DNA from: Eutypella sp. D-1
Lineage: Eukaryota > Ascomycota > Sordariomycetes > Xylariales > Diatrypaceae
Direction: 5' to 3'
NCBI GenBank assembly: GCA_023313575.1
Contig: JAJTTP010000008.1
Coordinates: 434,001 to 498,000, forward strand
DNA: 64,000 nucleotides
Under the pieces are notes generated by a model, which ran no database searches, had not been told where the DNA came from, and worked only from the letters and a program-made list of their open reading frames with translations. Below, piece after piece: positions 46,228 through 58,237 of this stretch. The position numbers and the translations under genes are program-made. Numbering within the stretch: the first letter of the stretch is position 1; each line of letters opens with the position of its first letter.

Positions 46228-48627
46228 TCATAGCCTGGCAATGGTCTTGGAAAATATATCTTCGACCTTGCGTCCATGTTCGCTCTTACTCCACGAGCCT
46301 TTGAGAAGCTCGGTCCCTTTGAGTTTGCCGTTGACATCTACCGTAAGCGCCCCCGTAACCTTACCGTCGCTTCCCACAAGGTCCGCGCTCGCGCCCTCCT
46401 TGACATGATACAACGCAACCTCCACATCTTCAGCGTAATCATAAACAGCACCCCTGGCCCCAGGCTTACCCAGCACGAGCACTGTGTTCTCCCTTACGTA
46501 GAGGGGCAGGCTCCCAAAGCCGTGTCGCTCCTTGAACCAACCGGGTCCCTCGCGGACCTCGTTAGTAAAGAACGAGGTCCACTTGCCCTTAGGTAGGTAG
46601 AATTGAACCTCACCCGACTCGTCGAAGATGGGCGCCGCGAGCAGATTGTCGCCAATCATGAACTGGCGGTCGAGGTACCACGAGGTTGGGTCGTCGGGGA
46701 AGTCAACGGCGATGGCACGCAGGGACAAGGGTAGTCCTCCGGATGTAGCCTGCGCCGCCTGCGCCAGCAGATAAGGCATCAGACGGGCCTTGAGGGCGGT
46801 CCAGCGGGATAGGGTACGAGAGCAGCCTTCCTCGGAGCGGTCATCGTCATCGATGGTCCAGGGCACGCGATACGAGTTGCTGCCGTGCAGACGGCTATGG
46901 GAGCACAATAGACCAAAAGCAACCCAGCGCTTGTAAATCCAAGGTGCCGGGTTTCCCTCGAAGCCGCCGATGTCGTTGGACCAGAAGGCGTGACCGCAGA
47001 GGCCGAGGCCGAGGCCACCCCTCACCGACTCTGCCATGGCCTCGGGCGTCGACTCGCAGTCACCGCCCCATACTAGTGGGAAGCGCTGCGTACCCGCCGT
47101 CGCAGACCGTGCAAATAGCACCCCCTCTCCAACGCCGTACCGTGTCTCCAGTGCCTCGTGCACCACCTTGTTGTACAAGAAGGCGTAGTAGTTGTGCATG
47201 CGCTTTGGGTCGATGGTCTTGTCGAACCACTCGACGTCGCGCGTGGGAATGCGCTCGCCGAAGTCCGTCTTGATGGCATCTACGCCCTTGTCGAAGAGCC
47301 CGTTTAGACACTCCACGTACCATTTGACGGCGGCCGGATTCGTAAAGTCGACCAGGCCCATGCCTGCCTGCCAGAGGTCCCACTGCCAGATGTCGCCGTT
47401 TTTCCGTTTCACCAGATATCCCTTCTCGGCGGCTGTCTTGAACGCCGCGCCGTGCTGTGCAATGTATGGGTTGACCCAGACGCAGACTTTCTTGACAAGG
47501 CCAGAGGCCTTGAGGCGAGCGATCTGCGCGCCAGGGTCGGGGAACCTCTCGGAGTCAAAGACAAAGTCCGTCCACGTAAAGGCCTTCATCCAGAAGCAGT
47601 CGTAGTGGAATACGTCCACGGTTATGTCCCTCTCCCGCATACCCTCAAGGAAGGAGTTGACAGTCGCCTCGTCGTAGTTGGTTGTGAAGCTCGTGCTGAG
47701 CCAAAGCCCATAGCTCCAGCCGGGAACTGAGGCGGCGTAACCTGTTAGTGCCGCGTACCGCCGGAGCACGTCCCGCGGTGTTGGACCATTGATAATATAC
47801 CATCGCAGCCTCTGGCCTTCGATGCTGGTCTGCACACGACTACACCGCTCGCTGCCGACCTCCAGCTCTACCCGGCCGGGCTCGTCAATGAACACGCCAT
47901 AGCCCCTAGAGCTCAGCCAAAAGGGCACGTTCTTGTACGCCTGGTCGCTCGATGTGCCGCCGTCGGCGTTCCAAAGTGTTATTGACTGTCCGACCTTGTT
48001 AAAGGCCCCGAACCGCTCCCCGAGCCCATGCACCGTCTCACCCACTCCGAGCTGGGTCTGCGTGAAGATGTAGTGCTTGAAGTCCCGCATGTCGCCCGTC
48101 TGCAGAGGGTTGCTCGGGGCTGGGTTATACGCCAGCCCCACGCTGCGCCCTAGCAGGGAAGTTAGTTGCTTAGTCCCATCTGCGCCGTGGAATCGGACAT
48201 CGAAGGAATGCTCGTCTGAGGACACTGTTGCGGATATGGATCCTGATGTGAGCGTTGTGCCCTTATCGCTCTTTGACATCCTAGCCTCTACACTCGGCCG
48301 GCCATGTGGGTAAAGTTGAAAATGCGGTCCTTTATCCACCGCACCAACCCAGTGAGTCGTCTCTACCGATATAATGCCCTCGCTAGCCGCTTCAATGTCC
48401 TGACTATACGGTTAACCTGATAGTGTATTATCATCTAGGTACTCCAAGCGCCATATGCTTACAATGGTCAGGGTGCTCGTATTGAGGGTGTCCCCTCGTC
48501 TGAATATCTTCTTTGAAGGACATAGGAGACTTAGCCCCTTCTCTGTCTGGGTGATGGAGTACACCTCTTCCGCATACTCAACTCTCATCCCCTCGGCCAC
48601 CATCCACATCCCATCGCGGAACTTCAT
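46228..48627 (-). CDS. GH31 alpha-xylosidase (YicI-type), probably intracellular
   Basis: Two exons (48627-48463 and 48399-46228) encode 778 residues. Exon 1 (MKFRDGMWMVAEGMRVEYAE...) is joined by a 63-nt intron to DIEAASEGIISVETTHW, restoring the family N-terminal beta domain. The TIM barrel carries nucleophile Asp434 in DAIKTDFGERIP, the KTDFGE form seen in alpha-xylosidases such as E. coli YicI, and the acid/base Asp502 in WGGDC. RSATAGTQRFP and FWSNDIGGFEG complete the active site. Family reaction: release of alpha-linked xylose from the non-reducing end of xyloglucan oligosaccharides such as isoprimeverose. No signal peptide is present, so action on imported oligosaccharides is inferred. 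It is divergent from a secreted GH3 enzyme with XlnR- and CreA-type sites between them. A 2.1-kb exon and close likeness to bacterial enzymes raise the possibility of ancient transfer. Confidence 0.94.
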
Positions 48628-49263
48628 GATTAAGCACGTCCACTCTTATGAAAACCAAATAGAGGGTGCGCGAAGAGGAATCGCACAGGCAATGAAACAT
48701 TGAATGATTAAGCACTCGAGAGATGATACGGAATAGTCGAGGATCACCGGACGACAGAATAATTTGACAATAAATGGCCTGGTACTTCGACAGTGTTCTG
48801 CATAACCGATGATACGATGATTTCGGGCCTCAGATCAACGGATTACGACAGGGCCGGGATGCCGGGCCGTGTCGGCGGGAGGGGGGACCCTCTAGCTTCG
48901 GCCCGCCCTATCGTCGTCTATCATGCGAACCAATAGAGGATAGATACGCTTTGGTATACGTCTTCAGCTCCCAGCGTGCAGGAAATGGAGACGAGGGAGC
49001 TACTGAGCATCGGCGACGATACAAATTCTACTAGTGAATTCGGGGTAACTTTGGCCGCTGAATATAATTGTCAAAGGCGGTACAATTCAGCCACATCCCA
49101 CCAATCGGACCAAATCCCAGGTAGTTTCTATGGAAGACATAATCTAGACATACTAATTTACTAGAAAGCCAAGAAAAGCCGTTCTCTGTGCCCTGCCATC
49201 CCTCTTTACCATTCCCCGCGATTTCTCCAACTTCCCCCCTTTTAACATAGGATGGTGTCAAAA

Positions 49264-49276
49264 GGGGGGGGGGGGG
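49264..49276. repeat. Poly-G run (13 G)
   Basis: Thirteen consecutive G in the GH31/GH3 promoter, 24 bases before the tandem GGCTAA sites. Confidence 0.8.
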
Positions 49277-49299
49277 CGTACCTAGGTACTATAACTCCC

Positions 49300-49311
49300 T
49301 TAGCCTTAGCC
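49300..49311 (-). promoter_or_regulatory. Tandem XlnR/Xyr1-type sites
   Basis: TTAGCCTTAGCC is two directly adjacent copies of GGCTAA on the minus strand, the site bound by the xylanolytic activators XlnR/Xyr1. The pair lies roughly midway between the two glycosidase starts. Single matches occur by chance; the exact tandem is less likely to. Confidence 0.5.
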
Positions 49312-49838
49312 ACTAACTAACCACTCAAACGGCTCCTCCTTTCAAGGGCAGCTAACCTATATCCTCGGCGGCTATTACCCCAACCAACAGTGAAGAGCCC
49401 CCGGTCGTTTGCAGTCTTATAAGGCATTTTAAATCCTCTATGATGAGTACTACCGTGGCTTCGAGGAAGACAAAATCTACCTCTGCCCTTTTTCAGCCCT
49501 ATAAGCCGATACTCCCTCTGAAAATAGCAACTGCATGACACCTAGTAAACAGTTCTTCTTGCAGTTGGCACTTTCTTTTTGGGTCTTGATATAGGTGATT
49601 GTAAGGGACTGCTATTATAAACTCTTTCACTCGAAAGCGAGCTGATGATACGGGAGAGTGTGGGAGATGTAGGTATAGCCATTGCTGCTGCCCGTAAGAC
49701 GACTCCCGACATCAAAGCATCTAGTGATCCTCTGTGCATACACTAGGAGGCTAGAAGAATTATGTCTATCTGGCTGTTACCGTTGACACCAGAGGCGCCA
49801 TGCGACAAACAGATTGTCCGTCTAGGCACCTCCAAGGA

Positions 49839-49850
49839 CCGGGGGCGGAG
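49839..49850 (+). promoter_or_regulatory. Paired CreA-type repressor sites
   Basis: CCGGGG (49839-49844) and GCGGAG (49845-49850) both fit the CreA/Cre1 consensus SYGGRG and abut each other. Closely spaced pairs are the functional form in Aspergillus and Trichoderma promoters. Confidence 0.4.
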
Positions 49851-50028
49851 AGTCTTCTCCCGCGGACCAGGTTCACTGCGCAAGTAGTAAATGGTGATTT
49901 ATGTTGCCAAGTAACAATGTATATCTATGCAAGCAACGGGCAGTGCCATAAATTATCATCCTCTCGTCTCTAACCAGTACCTCTGATTTCTATGGATTCC
50001 CATATGTCAGCATAACCGGCTAGTCAAT

Positions 50029-52752
50029 ATGCGTCTGTCAAACTGGCTACACGCCTCTGTCGTGGTTGGCTTCGTGCGTGCAGTGCCGGGAAACGGCACT
50101 GCGCCGGGCAACACGACCAACGCGATATACAAGGACCCCGGCGCCCCGGTTGATGACCGAGTCGCTGACTTGCTAGCTCGGATGACTATCGAGGAGAAGA
50201 CGGCACAGCTGGTTCAGGGGGACATTAGGAATTGGCTGAACGACACGGATGGGTCCTTCAACAAAACCGGCCTCGAATGGAACATGGCTCACAGAGCGGG
50301 GCAATTCTATGTCGGCATCCCCATCCCGTGGAAGATGCTGAGTGACAACATCAGGCTCGCACAGGAATACCTCGTCAGGAACACAACGCTCGGAATACCA
50401 GCCTGGGTTCAGAGCGAGGGCATACACGGGTTCCTCATCCCCAATGGCACCATCTTCAACTCCGCCATCGCACATGCGTCTTCCTTTAACTTGGGACTGA
50501 TCGATCAGATGGCTAAAGTCATCGCGCAAGAGGCCAAAGCTTTAGGTGTAAACAACATTTTCGCCCCGGTCGTCGACTTGGCTCGTGAGTTACGTTTTGG
50601 TCGTGTAGAAGAAACGTACGGAGAGGATCCCTACTTGTAAGAACTTCCCTATAACTAAACCGAGGCGGGCGATATCCTAATCTCGGAATTAGAGCTGGTG
50701 AGATGGGTCACGCATATGTCAAGGGGCTTCAGTCTGAAAAGATAGCGGCAATGGTGAAACACTATGTAAGAAGACAGCATAATCATACGGTAGGGACGCA
50801 CTACTGACAACAGCAGGCGGGATTCGCGAGTCCGGAGCAGGGCATCAACACCGCGCCTGTCCACGGCGGCCAGCGAGAATTCCGCACCACGTACCTTCCT
50901 CCATTCAAACGCGCTATCATCGACGCTGGTGCACTTTCAGTCATGTCTGCATATCACAGTTATGATGGAATTCCTTCGGTGGCTGATAAGCATGCGCTGA
51001 CCGACATCCTTCGGGAAGAATGGGGCTATGAATACTATGTGCGTCCGTTATTGACAAGACTAAGTTCTGAGGCTTGTATAACTGATCAAGTTGCTCATTA
51101 AAGGTCATAAGTGATGCCGGCGGCACAGACCGGCTGTGCGAAGACTTCAGGATGTGCGAATCAGACCCAATCGATTCGAAATCAGTGGTCAAATACGTAG
51201 GTGCGTCACTCATATTGCAATTCAAAAGCCGTTAACATTTAATCTCAGGCATTACCCGCCGGGAATGATGTTGAGATGGGAGGAGGGTCTTACAATTTTG
51301 AGAAGATCCCAGAGATGGTTGAAGCCGGCGAGATCTCCATAGATGTCGTCAACCAAGCTGTCTCAAGACAGCTGCGGGCCAAGTTCAAAGCTGGACTCTT
51401 CGAGGACCCTTTCCCAGGCGTCCCGGAAGAAGAACAGGCAGATTATATCAACACGCCCGAATCCATCGACCTCGCTAGACAGCTTGATGCAGAATCGTTA
51501 ATACTCCTTGAGAATCATGGCAATATCCTGCCCCTTAGGAAGGATGCGAACATTGCAGTTATCGGTCCTATGGCCCACGGCTATATGAATGTGGGTAGCA
51601 GTTTATCTCCGACACTTATTGCTTGATCCTGACTAACTTTCATCCGGTTAGTATGGCGATTATGTTCCTTATAGGGCACAATATAGGGGCGTGACGCCGT
51701 TAGATGGTTTACGCTCGGCTAGCACAGGGACAGTCACGTATGCCCAAGGTTGCGAGCGCTGGTCGAATGACCAATCCGGCTTCGCCGACGCGATCGCAGC
51801 GGCGGAAGCCGCTGACGTCGCGGTGGTAATAGTAGGAACCTGGTCGCGGGACCAGGACGAGCTATGGGCCGGTCTCAACGCAACAACGGGTGAGCATGTC
51901 GACGTGCACAGCCTGAACCTGGTAGGCGCGATGCCGCATCTCGTGCGAGCCATCATCGACACCGGAAAGCCCACAGTCGTGGTGTTTAGCTCGGGAAAGC
52001 CTGTGACCGAGCCCTGGATCTCCGACGCGGCGTCGGCCCTGTTGCAGCAATTCTACCCCTCGGAACAGGGAGGCAATGCCCTTGCAGACGTGCTATTCGG
52101 CGACGTAAACCCGTCCGGAAAGCTCCCCGTCGGTATCCCGTATGACGTTGGGACCACTCCTGTCTACTACGATCACCTGAACTCTGCGAGGGCATACCCA
52201 GATCCCGGTAGAGTGCACGACAACGGTACCATTGAATTTGGACACAACTATGTACTCGCCAGTCCATTACCACTATACGAGGTAAAACCTCCCTCCACCG
52301 TCTATACCCATGTATGAGGTGATGACAATACGGACCGGTCCCGCTAACACACACGCAACCTCTTTGCCTAGTTCGGCTACGGCAAATCCTACAGTACGTT
52401 CGTGTACTCGAACCTCAGGCTGTCACAGTCAACAGCCACATCTAACGACGAAATCACGGTCAGCGTTGAGGTGACAAACGATTCGGATCGCGACGGCGCG
52501 GAGGTAGTGCAGCTGTATGTACGGGATGAGATCAGCAGTGTTGTGGTGCCGAACATCCAGCTCAAAGGGTTTGCAAAGGTGTTCGTCCCCGCGGGCGCGA
52601 CTGAGACCGCAAGCATGAACCTCAGCATTGCGGACCTCGGGCTCTGGGACCTCGGCATGAATTACGTCGTCGAGCCTGGCGAGTTCACTATACTGATCGG
52701 TAGCTCAAGCGCAGATTTCAGGGCTAATACAACATTAACTGTGGTGAAGTAG
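50029..52752 (+). CDS. Secreted GH3 beta-glycosidase (beta-glucosidase/xylosidase)
   Basis: Seven exons (50029-50636, 50693-50765, 50817-51038, 51104-51196, 51249-51590, 51652-52281, 52372-52752) give 782 residues. The N-terminus MRLSNWLHASVVVGFVRA is a signal peptide, followed by N-glycosylation sites (NGT, NTT). The TIM barrel shows RMTIEEKTAQLVQGD, WVQSEGIHGF, FAPVVDLARELRFGRVEETY, MVKHYAGFASPEQGIN and nucleophile Asp305 in VISDAGG. The alpha/beta sandwich (ESLILLENHGNILPL, VGTWSRDQDELW) and a C-terminal fibronectin-III-like domain (FGYGKSYSTFVYSNL...VEPGEFTILIGSSS) follow. Exact sugar specificity cannot be read; beta-glucosidase or beta-xylosidase activity is typical. The third exon's acceptor is a CAGCAG doublet; the downstream AG gives the family sequence HYAGF, the upstream one would insert a Gln. 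Its divergent neighbour is an alpha-xylosidase, fitting joint xyloglucan breakdown. Confidence 0.94.
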
Positions 52753-55700
52753 ACGAGATATTGGTATACCCAGTCAACATAATGCAATATTTCTGTTCTA
52801 CATGCTAACCCTAACGATTCTCTATCCCCAAGAAGTTGATTGGTTTATAGATGGTATAACAGGGACTGCGATGGTTGTTTTCGGGATATCAAAACTCAGT
52901 ATAATGTGGTTCTAGCTTAGACCACAGTGAGTGGCAGCGTGAAAGATGTGGCCGATCATGCACACGAGAACACCATAACGTATCACCCAGCCTGTCAGTT
53001 ACATATTCGTCATTCTACTCTATATGTAATTTTACCGATACCTTCTTCGAACGAACTGACGGCTATCTTAGAATCGAAAGCCACCCTCGATATGGGCATT
53101 TCTTCCACTACGCTTCGTATTACACTTCATCCTTCTACAATACGCCTTGAATGTGTTTTAATGATAAATAGTAAGCAACGCCTTTCGGTTCATCGGCTCG
53201 TGGTTTTGCAAAATTTGCCGAATACTAGCGTCGCATCGATCCATCATGATGTTCTTAACTGTTACTAATCCCCTATGGACCAGAATTCCCTGGGATTCCC
53301 CGAGAAGAGGGGGCGGGGGTGGCAATGAGCTTTTGTAACCTTGGGAGAATGAGAAGGTGGCTCAGTTGCGGGCATGACGATCTCAAGGGCAGGCTAAGAA
53401 CCAACCCCGTGAAGGCTCGAGATACTGTATGGCGATGGCGTCAGTCGACGCTCGACTACCCGCCAATAAGGATACTGGTTTGCTTCTAACGGCAAGTCGC
53501 TAAATCCTATCAGCGGGATCCATGCAGCAAGCCACACTGTTTTCATGTATGGCAAAAGTTCTGTGGGACTCGCGTCCTTGTGTCTCGAGTTTCTGATTCG
53601 AGGTCGAAATACCTCAAGTACACCCAGCAGTTTTTCGTTGCGAGAACACACCGGTGTGGTGCCAAAATAAGGTCAAACGTAGCGTATTTTACCTTCATTC
53701 TCAAATTCGGGGATAAAATACGCCAGGGTTGCATACAGCTCCACGTTTATGAGTTCCGGGGAGGTTTAGAGAGGCGTCAGCAAGCTCCAGCCCTACGGCC
53801 ATCCGCTTGTGTGATGGATCATCAAAGCTGACGCGCTTGTTCATTATTATATTCGAGAAGAATTCGGCCTCGTCATCGTGGCCCCTTCCGGGGTAAAGCA
53901 GGCATAGTTCTCGACGTCTACCTGTATATCTTCCTCCCACATCTGGTCTTACCACCATCGCTTAGCTACTGAGGTACCTAAAAGAAGGTCTACCATAGCT
54001 ATAGTCTACTAGAGCACCGGCCATCGTTGTCGATAGAGTCCTTTTTAGCGCTCCAGGGTTTCATGAGTGAGGATATCTGCTCAAAATGAACACTTGGAGG
54101 TGTGTTTTAGATTTGCACTGTACAAGGTCCAGTCAGTGTCGTGTACATATTATCTCGCCTCAGATCAGGACTACATAGATAGCGAAAAGCCCAGCTGCGA
54201 GTTGCAAGGGTTGTTCTCAGCTAGGACGATCGATCAATCAATAGTTGCACCTAGACTGCTAGGACTGACAGGCCATTGCCAGTCAAGGTGTTGTGAGAGC
54301 AGTCTCGTGCCGGGATCATATATGCATAGGGCCATGTGCTTGCGTATACAATATGCGATATCTACACATTCACATAGGCCCCCTTGCTCCCTGTATCGGC
54401 CCTACAGGCGCCGCAGTTCGGAATAAGAGATCGACAGTCTACAGCACACCACGTCGCGGGGAAGGAATGTAGAGGCCGTGAAGCTTGCATGAGGACCCTG
54501 TGCCCTTACCGCCTCCAAATGTACTTGTAGCCCTTAGCGGCAATAGGAGGTCGAGAGAGCCGACATGAAAGGCCCTACCTACTCATATCATAGGGCTGAA
54601 GTAGCTAACCTGAGAAGAAGATCCCACTGAGCGAGAGTCATCATTCGCTACGCTGTGCACTGTTAAACGGTTGCGGTGAGACTATAGACTTGGCATCTGA
54701 CAGCATAAAAGTTTCCAGCATGGCGCTCGCGTCGAGATGCCCTTGCTATTAGAAAAGTCCTCTCAGCCGATAACACGTCCGCGGTGATAAACGTGGTCCA
54801 TCCAATATTGATTGCGGGACTCAGGACTCGGGGCTCTTTGCTTCCGAATATGGGCTTATGAAGTTAAGGGGCATATCCTACCAGGAGAGCACTGTGCATA
54901 CTCCCCTCCGCTATCACAACCTACCCTTGATCTTCGCTACGCATATATCTGCTGGCATCCCTTGAAGGAAAGAGTGCAAGCTTTTTTGGTCTCCTATTCG
55001 CGCGCTACTGCGTAGTCTGGCAGCCTGCTAAATCTTTGAAGTAGCAGTACCAATGGCTCGACCCCTGAAGATTGGGCTTGGATGATAAATGAGGATCGAT
55101 GGGGTAAATTTACAGCCGTCTGTTTACCTGGTCTAGACACTATTTCTTTATGAGTTAAATCCACAGCTAAAGTCCTGATTAGACACGTGATGCATCAGAT
55201 CATAACCTCCTATATAGAGGCCCCAGCAAAACCGTGACAGGCATCTCTACAGTCTACAGGTATCTAGGGTCATTGCCACTGAATCAATCAAGCTAGAGCT
55301 ATTCTGAGCCATCCATGTTATGTGTCGGCCGAGAATAATGCCCCAACCTCCGATGACCGTTAAAGTTGGAAAATAAAAGGGGGGTGGGGGGGTGGCCAGA
55401 GTCGGCCAACACCACGGTATCTGAATGTACAATACAGTACCTCAATGCGTAGGACTTGATGAAGATCCCGCCCTCCACCCACTCTGTACACAGTTGAAAC
55501 AAGCTGATCCGTACTATGTAGGGTTTCAACGGGTAGTACGGGGTATATTGTGCATAATCAAATAAGTACTTAGCCATCCCATACGCGGCGGGACGCTGGG
55601 GGAAGTCGATGATTGGGCACCAAAGTTCGTGGGAAGCATCGGCATCATGATAACACGTGCTTGTCTATGCCGTGGGACTTCCCAAGTGCTTATGGTACCT

Positions 55701-56956
55701 ACACTACCTACATGTGGTCAGATTGCGCGAGGAAGGGAGGTGGGAGTGGTATTACTCATGCGGGTTTGCTGACAGACTCCGCAAAGAGGGCTGAAGGAGA
55801 CAGGGATGAGAGGGCCAGGCTTGCCACGTATAACGGTTGTTAAGCAAGACAGCCATTCAAATGCAATAAACGAAGATGTCACTCTTTATTCTCCGAGAGC
55901 TCTAGTATCAGGCGGGACCCAACGGAAGGTCAACCGACGCCTCGTCCGTCAACCAAGAACTTATTTCAGCGCCGGACGGGTCCGCATGAAAAGCAAAACT
56001 TCAGCCTTGGACCTAGGTACACTATACGGTGGTTTCAGGGGCAAAATGGGCAGGTCAATGTATGTGCGTCAGCTTGTTGGGGGCGGGTTTCTTTTTCTTA
56101 ACCCACACGCGTACGCCAAACCTTTCCACCCCCGGAGCCCAGGTGTTCGGGCCCCAGTTACCGATTCAAGCCGAAATTAATATTATCTATGTTTGAAATT
56201 ATTTTCCTAAACGGTGAGGCCTCTGGGACTTTGCATTCGTTGGGGGGTCGTAGACGATACCCTGACGGTACTCGGAGTGCATAATAGGGGTAGTGCGGTT
56301 ATTTATGAGTTGAAGGGGGAACCTCGACTAGACAACGGGGTCGCTTGGATCGTCGGAGTTAGGAAGTATTGGATAAAATTCTTATTACGACTCCCCGAGA
56401 ATCAGGAGTACTCGTAGTGCATCTCATCATTTGGGAAGATCTAGGAATAGATATCCCCTTTATGGGTCTTCGTATCTGGAAGTGCATCGCGGATACTGGC
56501 TATCACCATCCCTTGAAGCCATACGAGACAAGCAATCATGTTGTGAAACCACTTAAAAGACGTATTCGAATAAGTAACTATCCCGCCACAGGTATACGAA
56601 AGAGGCGGCCGACACGTGGACACTTGAATTCATTAACCCCGTAGTGTGTCAAGGTATATATACACTCTCCGAACGAGAAATACGGGGTGTCCGACGATGT
56701 CAAGGTTTGATTTCCCGAGAGTGAGTTTCTCTTCTAGAATAGGCCGAGCTGCGGTTGGAAGTCAGCCCGCATGTTAAAATGGGGCCCCGTAATTCAATCA
56801 GAATGGGGCATGATCACCTATTAGAGATCACAGGCGCCCGCTTATGGTATTCCACACCATATTGATGGGAAGTGAGTAAAACGACCTAACATGATGAGTG
56901 TCGTAGCGTAGGACTTATATGACCCCATATTAAGTGCCATGATAACATGCCCCTAG
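52753..56956. other. Gene-poor region, no gene recognised
   Basis: 4.2 kb downstream of the GH3 gene. All open frames are short and unlike known families, and I found no convincing splice chain. Base composition is mixed. The CIA30 gene beyond it was visible only after piecing together small exons, so a similar small-exon gene could be missed here. Confidence 0.45.
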
Positions 56957-57972
56957 TTAGTTCCGTGTGAAGAACATACGTATCCAGGTAAGCCACGAGG
57001 CGTCTCCAGGGTCTGATCTGTACTCTGACTCGTTAAGAATCGAGGATGTTCTAGACGTCCCGGCTTGTGGTTGCCGAAGGGGTGGTTGGGGGGTGTCCCT
57101 AAATGTGAAGGCGGCGATATGCTGAAGCTCAAGTCTGAAAGGCCCTGCTTGTTCACCGAAGAAACTGTAATTCTCCAGTTAGCCTTTAGGCTGGGGTATA
57201 CACAGACAACCGACTACTGGCTTGTGGTTACGAACCTTCGACACATGATACTTATTCTCAATATGTTCTTTGGGTTCAAGGGTTCCGTATCGGGCTTCGG
57301 CTTGCCACGGTACGTCGGCTTGAAATTGTCCCATGGGATCGTAATGTCCGCCGCCGAAGTTTCGAAATCGTATTCCCAGCTGATAGTGCTGCTTTCCCTA
57401 CCATCAGGGCGCTTAGGGAGGGTGTAGTCCTTGATATTTATCGTATATTTCTTGTTATCTCCTGCTTTAACCCTGATGATCAAACCCTGGTATTCCGCTA
57501 AGTCCCATGAGAGCTGATCTACAGTTCGCTGAGAGGCGAACCCAGCACCGCCCAGTGCTGTGATATCAAGGTCCCCGTAGAAGACTGCTGAGTGGGGATC
57601 ACTGGCAGTAACTAAGTAACCTATATCGTCTAAGTTAATCACTGGTCTCCTCAATTGTACTAAACACAAGACGAGTAGGTTTGTGGCAATGTATACTGCT
57701 CCAAGTTCCGGTTGGCTGCACATCGATGCTTAGTAGAATCAGATTGCTATAATATAGCTCAAGAAAGGGCCGAGGGGATCTTGTCTACTTCGTACTGATA
57801 GCTTACTTTGGCTTTTCCCACCCCGTACTCGATCATCCGAGGCCGTCCAGAATTCCTCTGGTCCCCATGATCTTCCAGTCATGTTAGCGGAGCCCATTGA
57901 ATCCCCACCCACCGGCTTCACTTACTGATCCCCTCCGAAGAGGTAGTAATAGCGATAAGGACTGTGCACCAT
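56957..57972 (-). CDS. CIA30-domain protein (complex I intermediate-associated family)
   Basis: Four small exons (57972-57926, 57871-57807, 57620-57236, 57164-56957) join in frame to 234 residues. The reconstructed protein reads YYYLFGGD | QSWGPEEFWTASDDRVRGGK | SQSYL..., then FYGDLDITALGGAGFASQRT, WEYDF, WDNFKPTYRG and, across the last intron, ISIMCRSFFGEQAGPF. These are the hallmarks of the CIA30 domain. Introns have clean signals: GTAAGT with CTAAC and AAG; GTAAGC with TATAG; GTTCGT with GGCTAAC and ACAG. Known relatives assemble mitochondrial complex I. Short forms lacking a targeting peptide, as here, are common in fungi and may have another role, so the function is not settled. The start ATG in CATGGTGCACAG is the first that yields YLFGG. 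The last 45 residues diverge from the family and are Ser/Thr/Pro-rich. Confidence 0.85.
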
Positions 57973-58237
57973 GACTGAGGCTGTTCAATAGGGAGGGGAG
58001 CCATTCAAATCCATCCAAATTTAGTGGATGAATGTTCGGATCAGAAATACCGACAGGTGTGAGATAACTGCCACACAGCCCCGGATAATGATGTATCAAA
58101 TCCAGTTGGTACGCCAGAGATCGAGCTTATTGGATTGGGGATCCGTCGGATAGCTTAGGCTTGGCGAACTTACGCTTTTAGCTGGTAGTACATCAAAGAT
58201 CGTGGGAAAAAGGTCAGACTTGTGATGGGCAAGCAAG

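Larger units (their letters stand above)
48628..50028. promoter_or_regulatory. Shared divergent promoter of GH31 and GH3 genes
   Basis: 1.4 kb between head-to-head starts of two plant-cell-wall glycosidase genes. It contains tandem XlnR/Xyr1-type sites (49300-49311), further GGCTAG matches (49749-49754, 50018-50023), two adjacent CreA-type sites (49839-49850) and a 13-G run (49264-49276). No protein-like frame. Control by xylan/xyloglucan inducer and glucose repression is inferred from the motifs. Confidence 0.6.

Noticed and set aside
53000..56650. Transposon remnants or RIP-mutated repeats in the gene-poor right half
   Set aside because: No terminal repeats, reverse transcriptase or transposase motifs were seen, and a RIP index cannot be computed by eye reliably.
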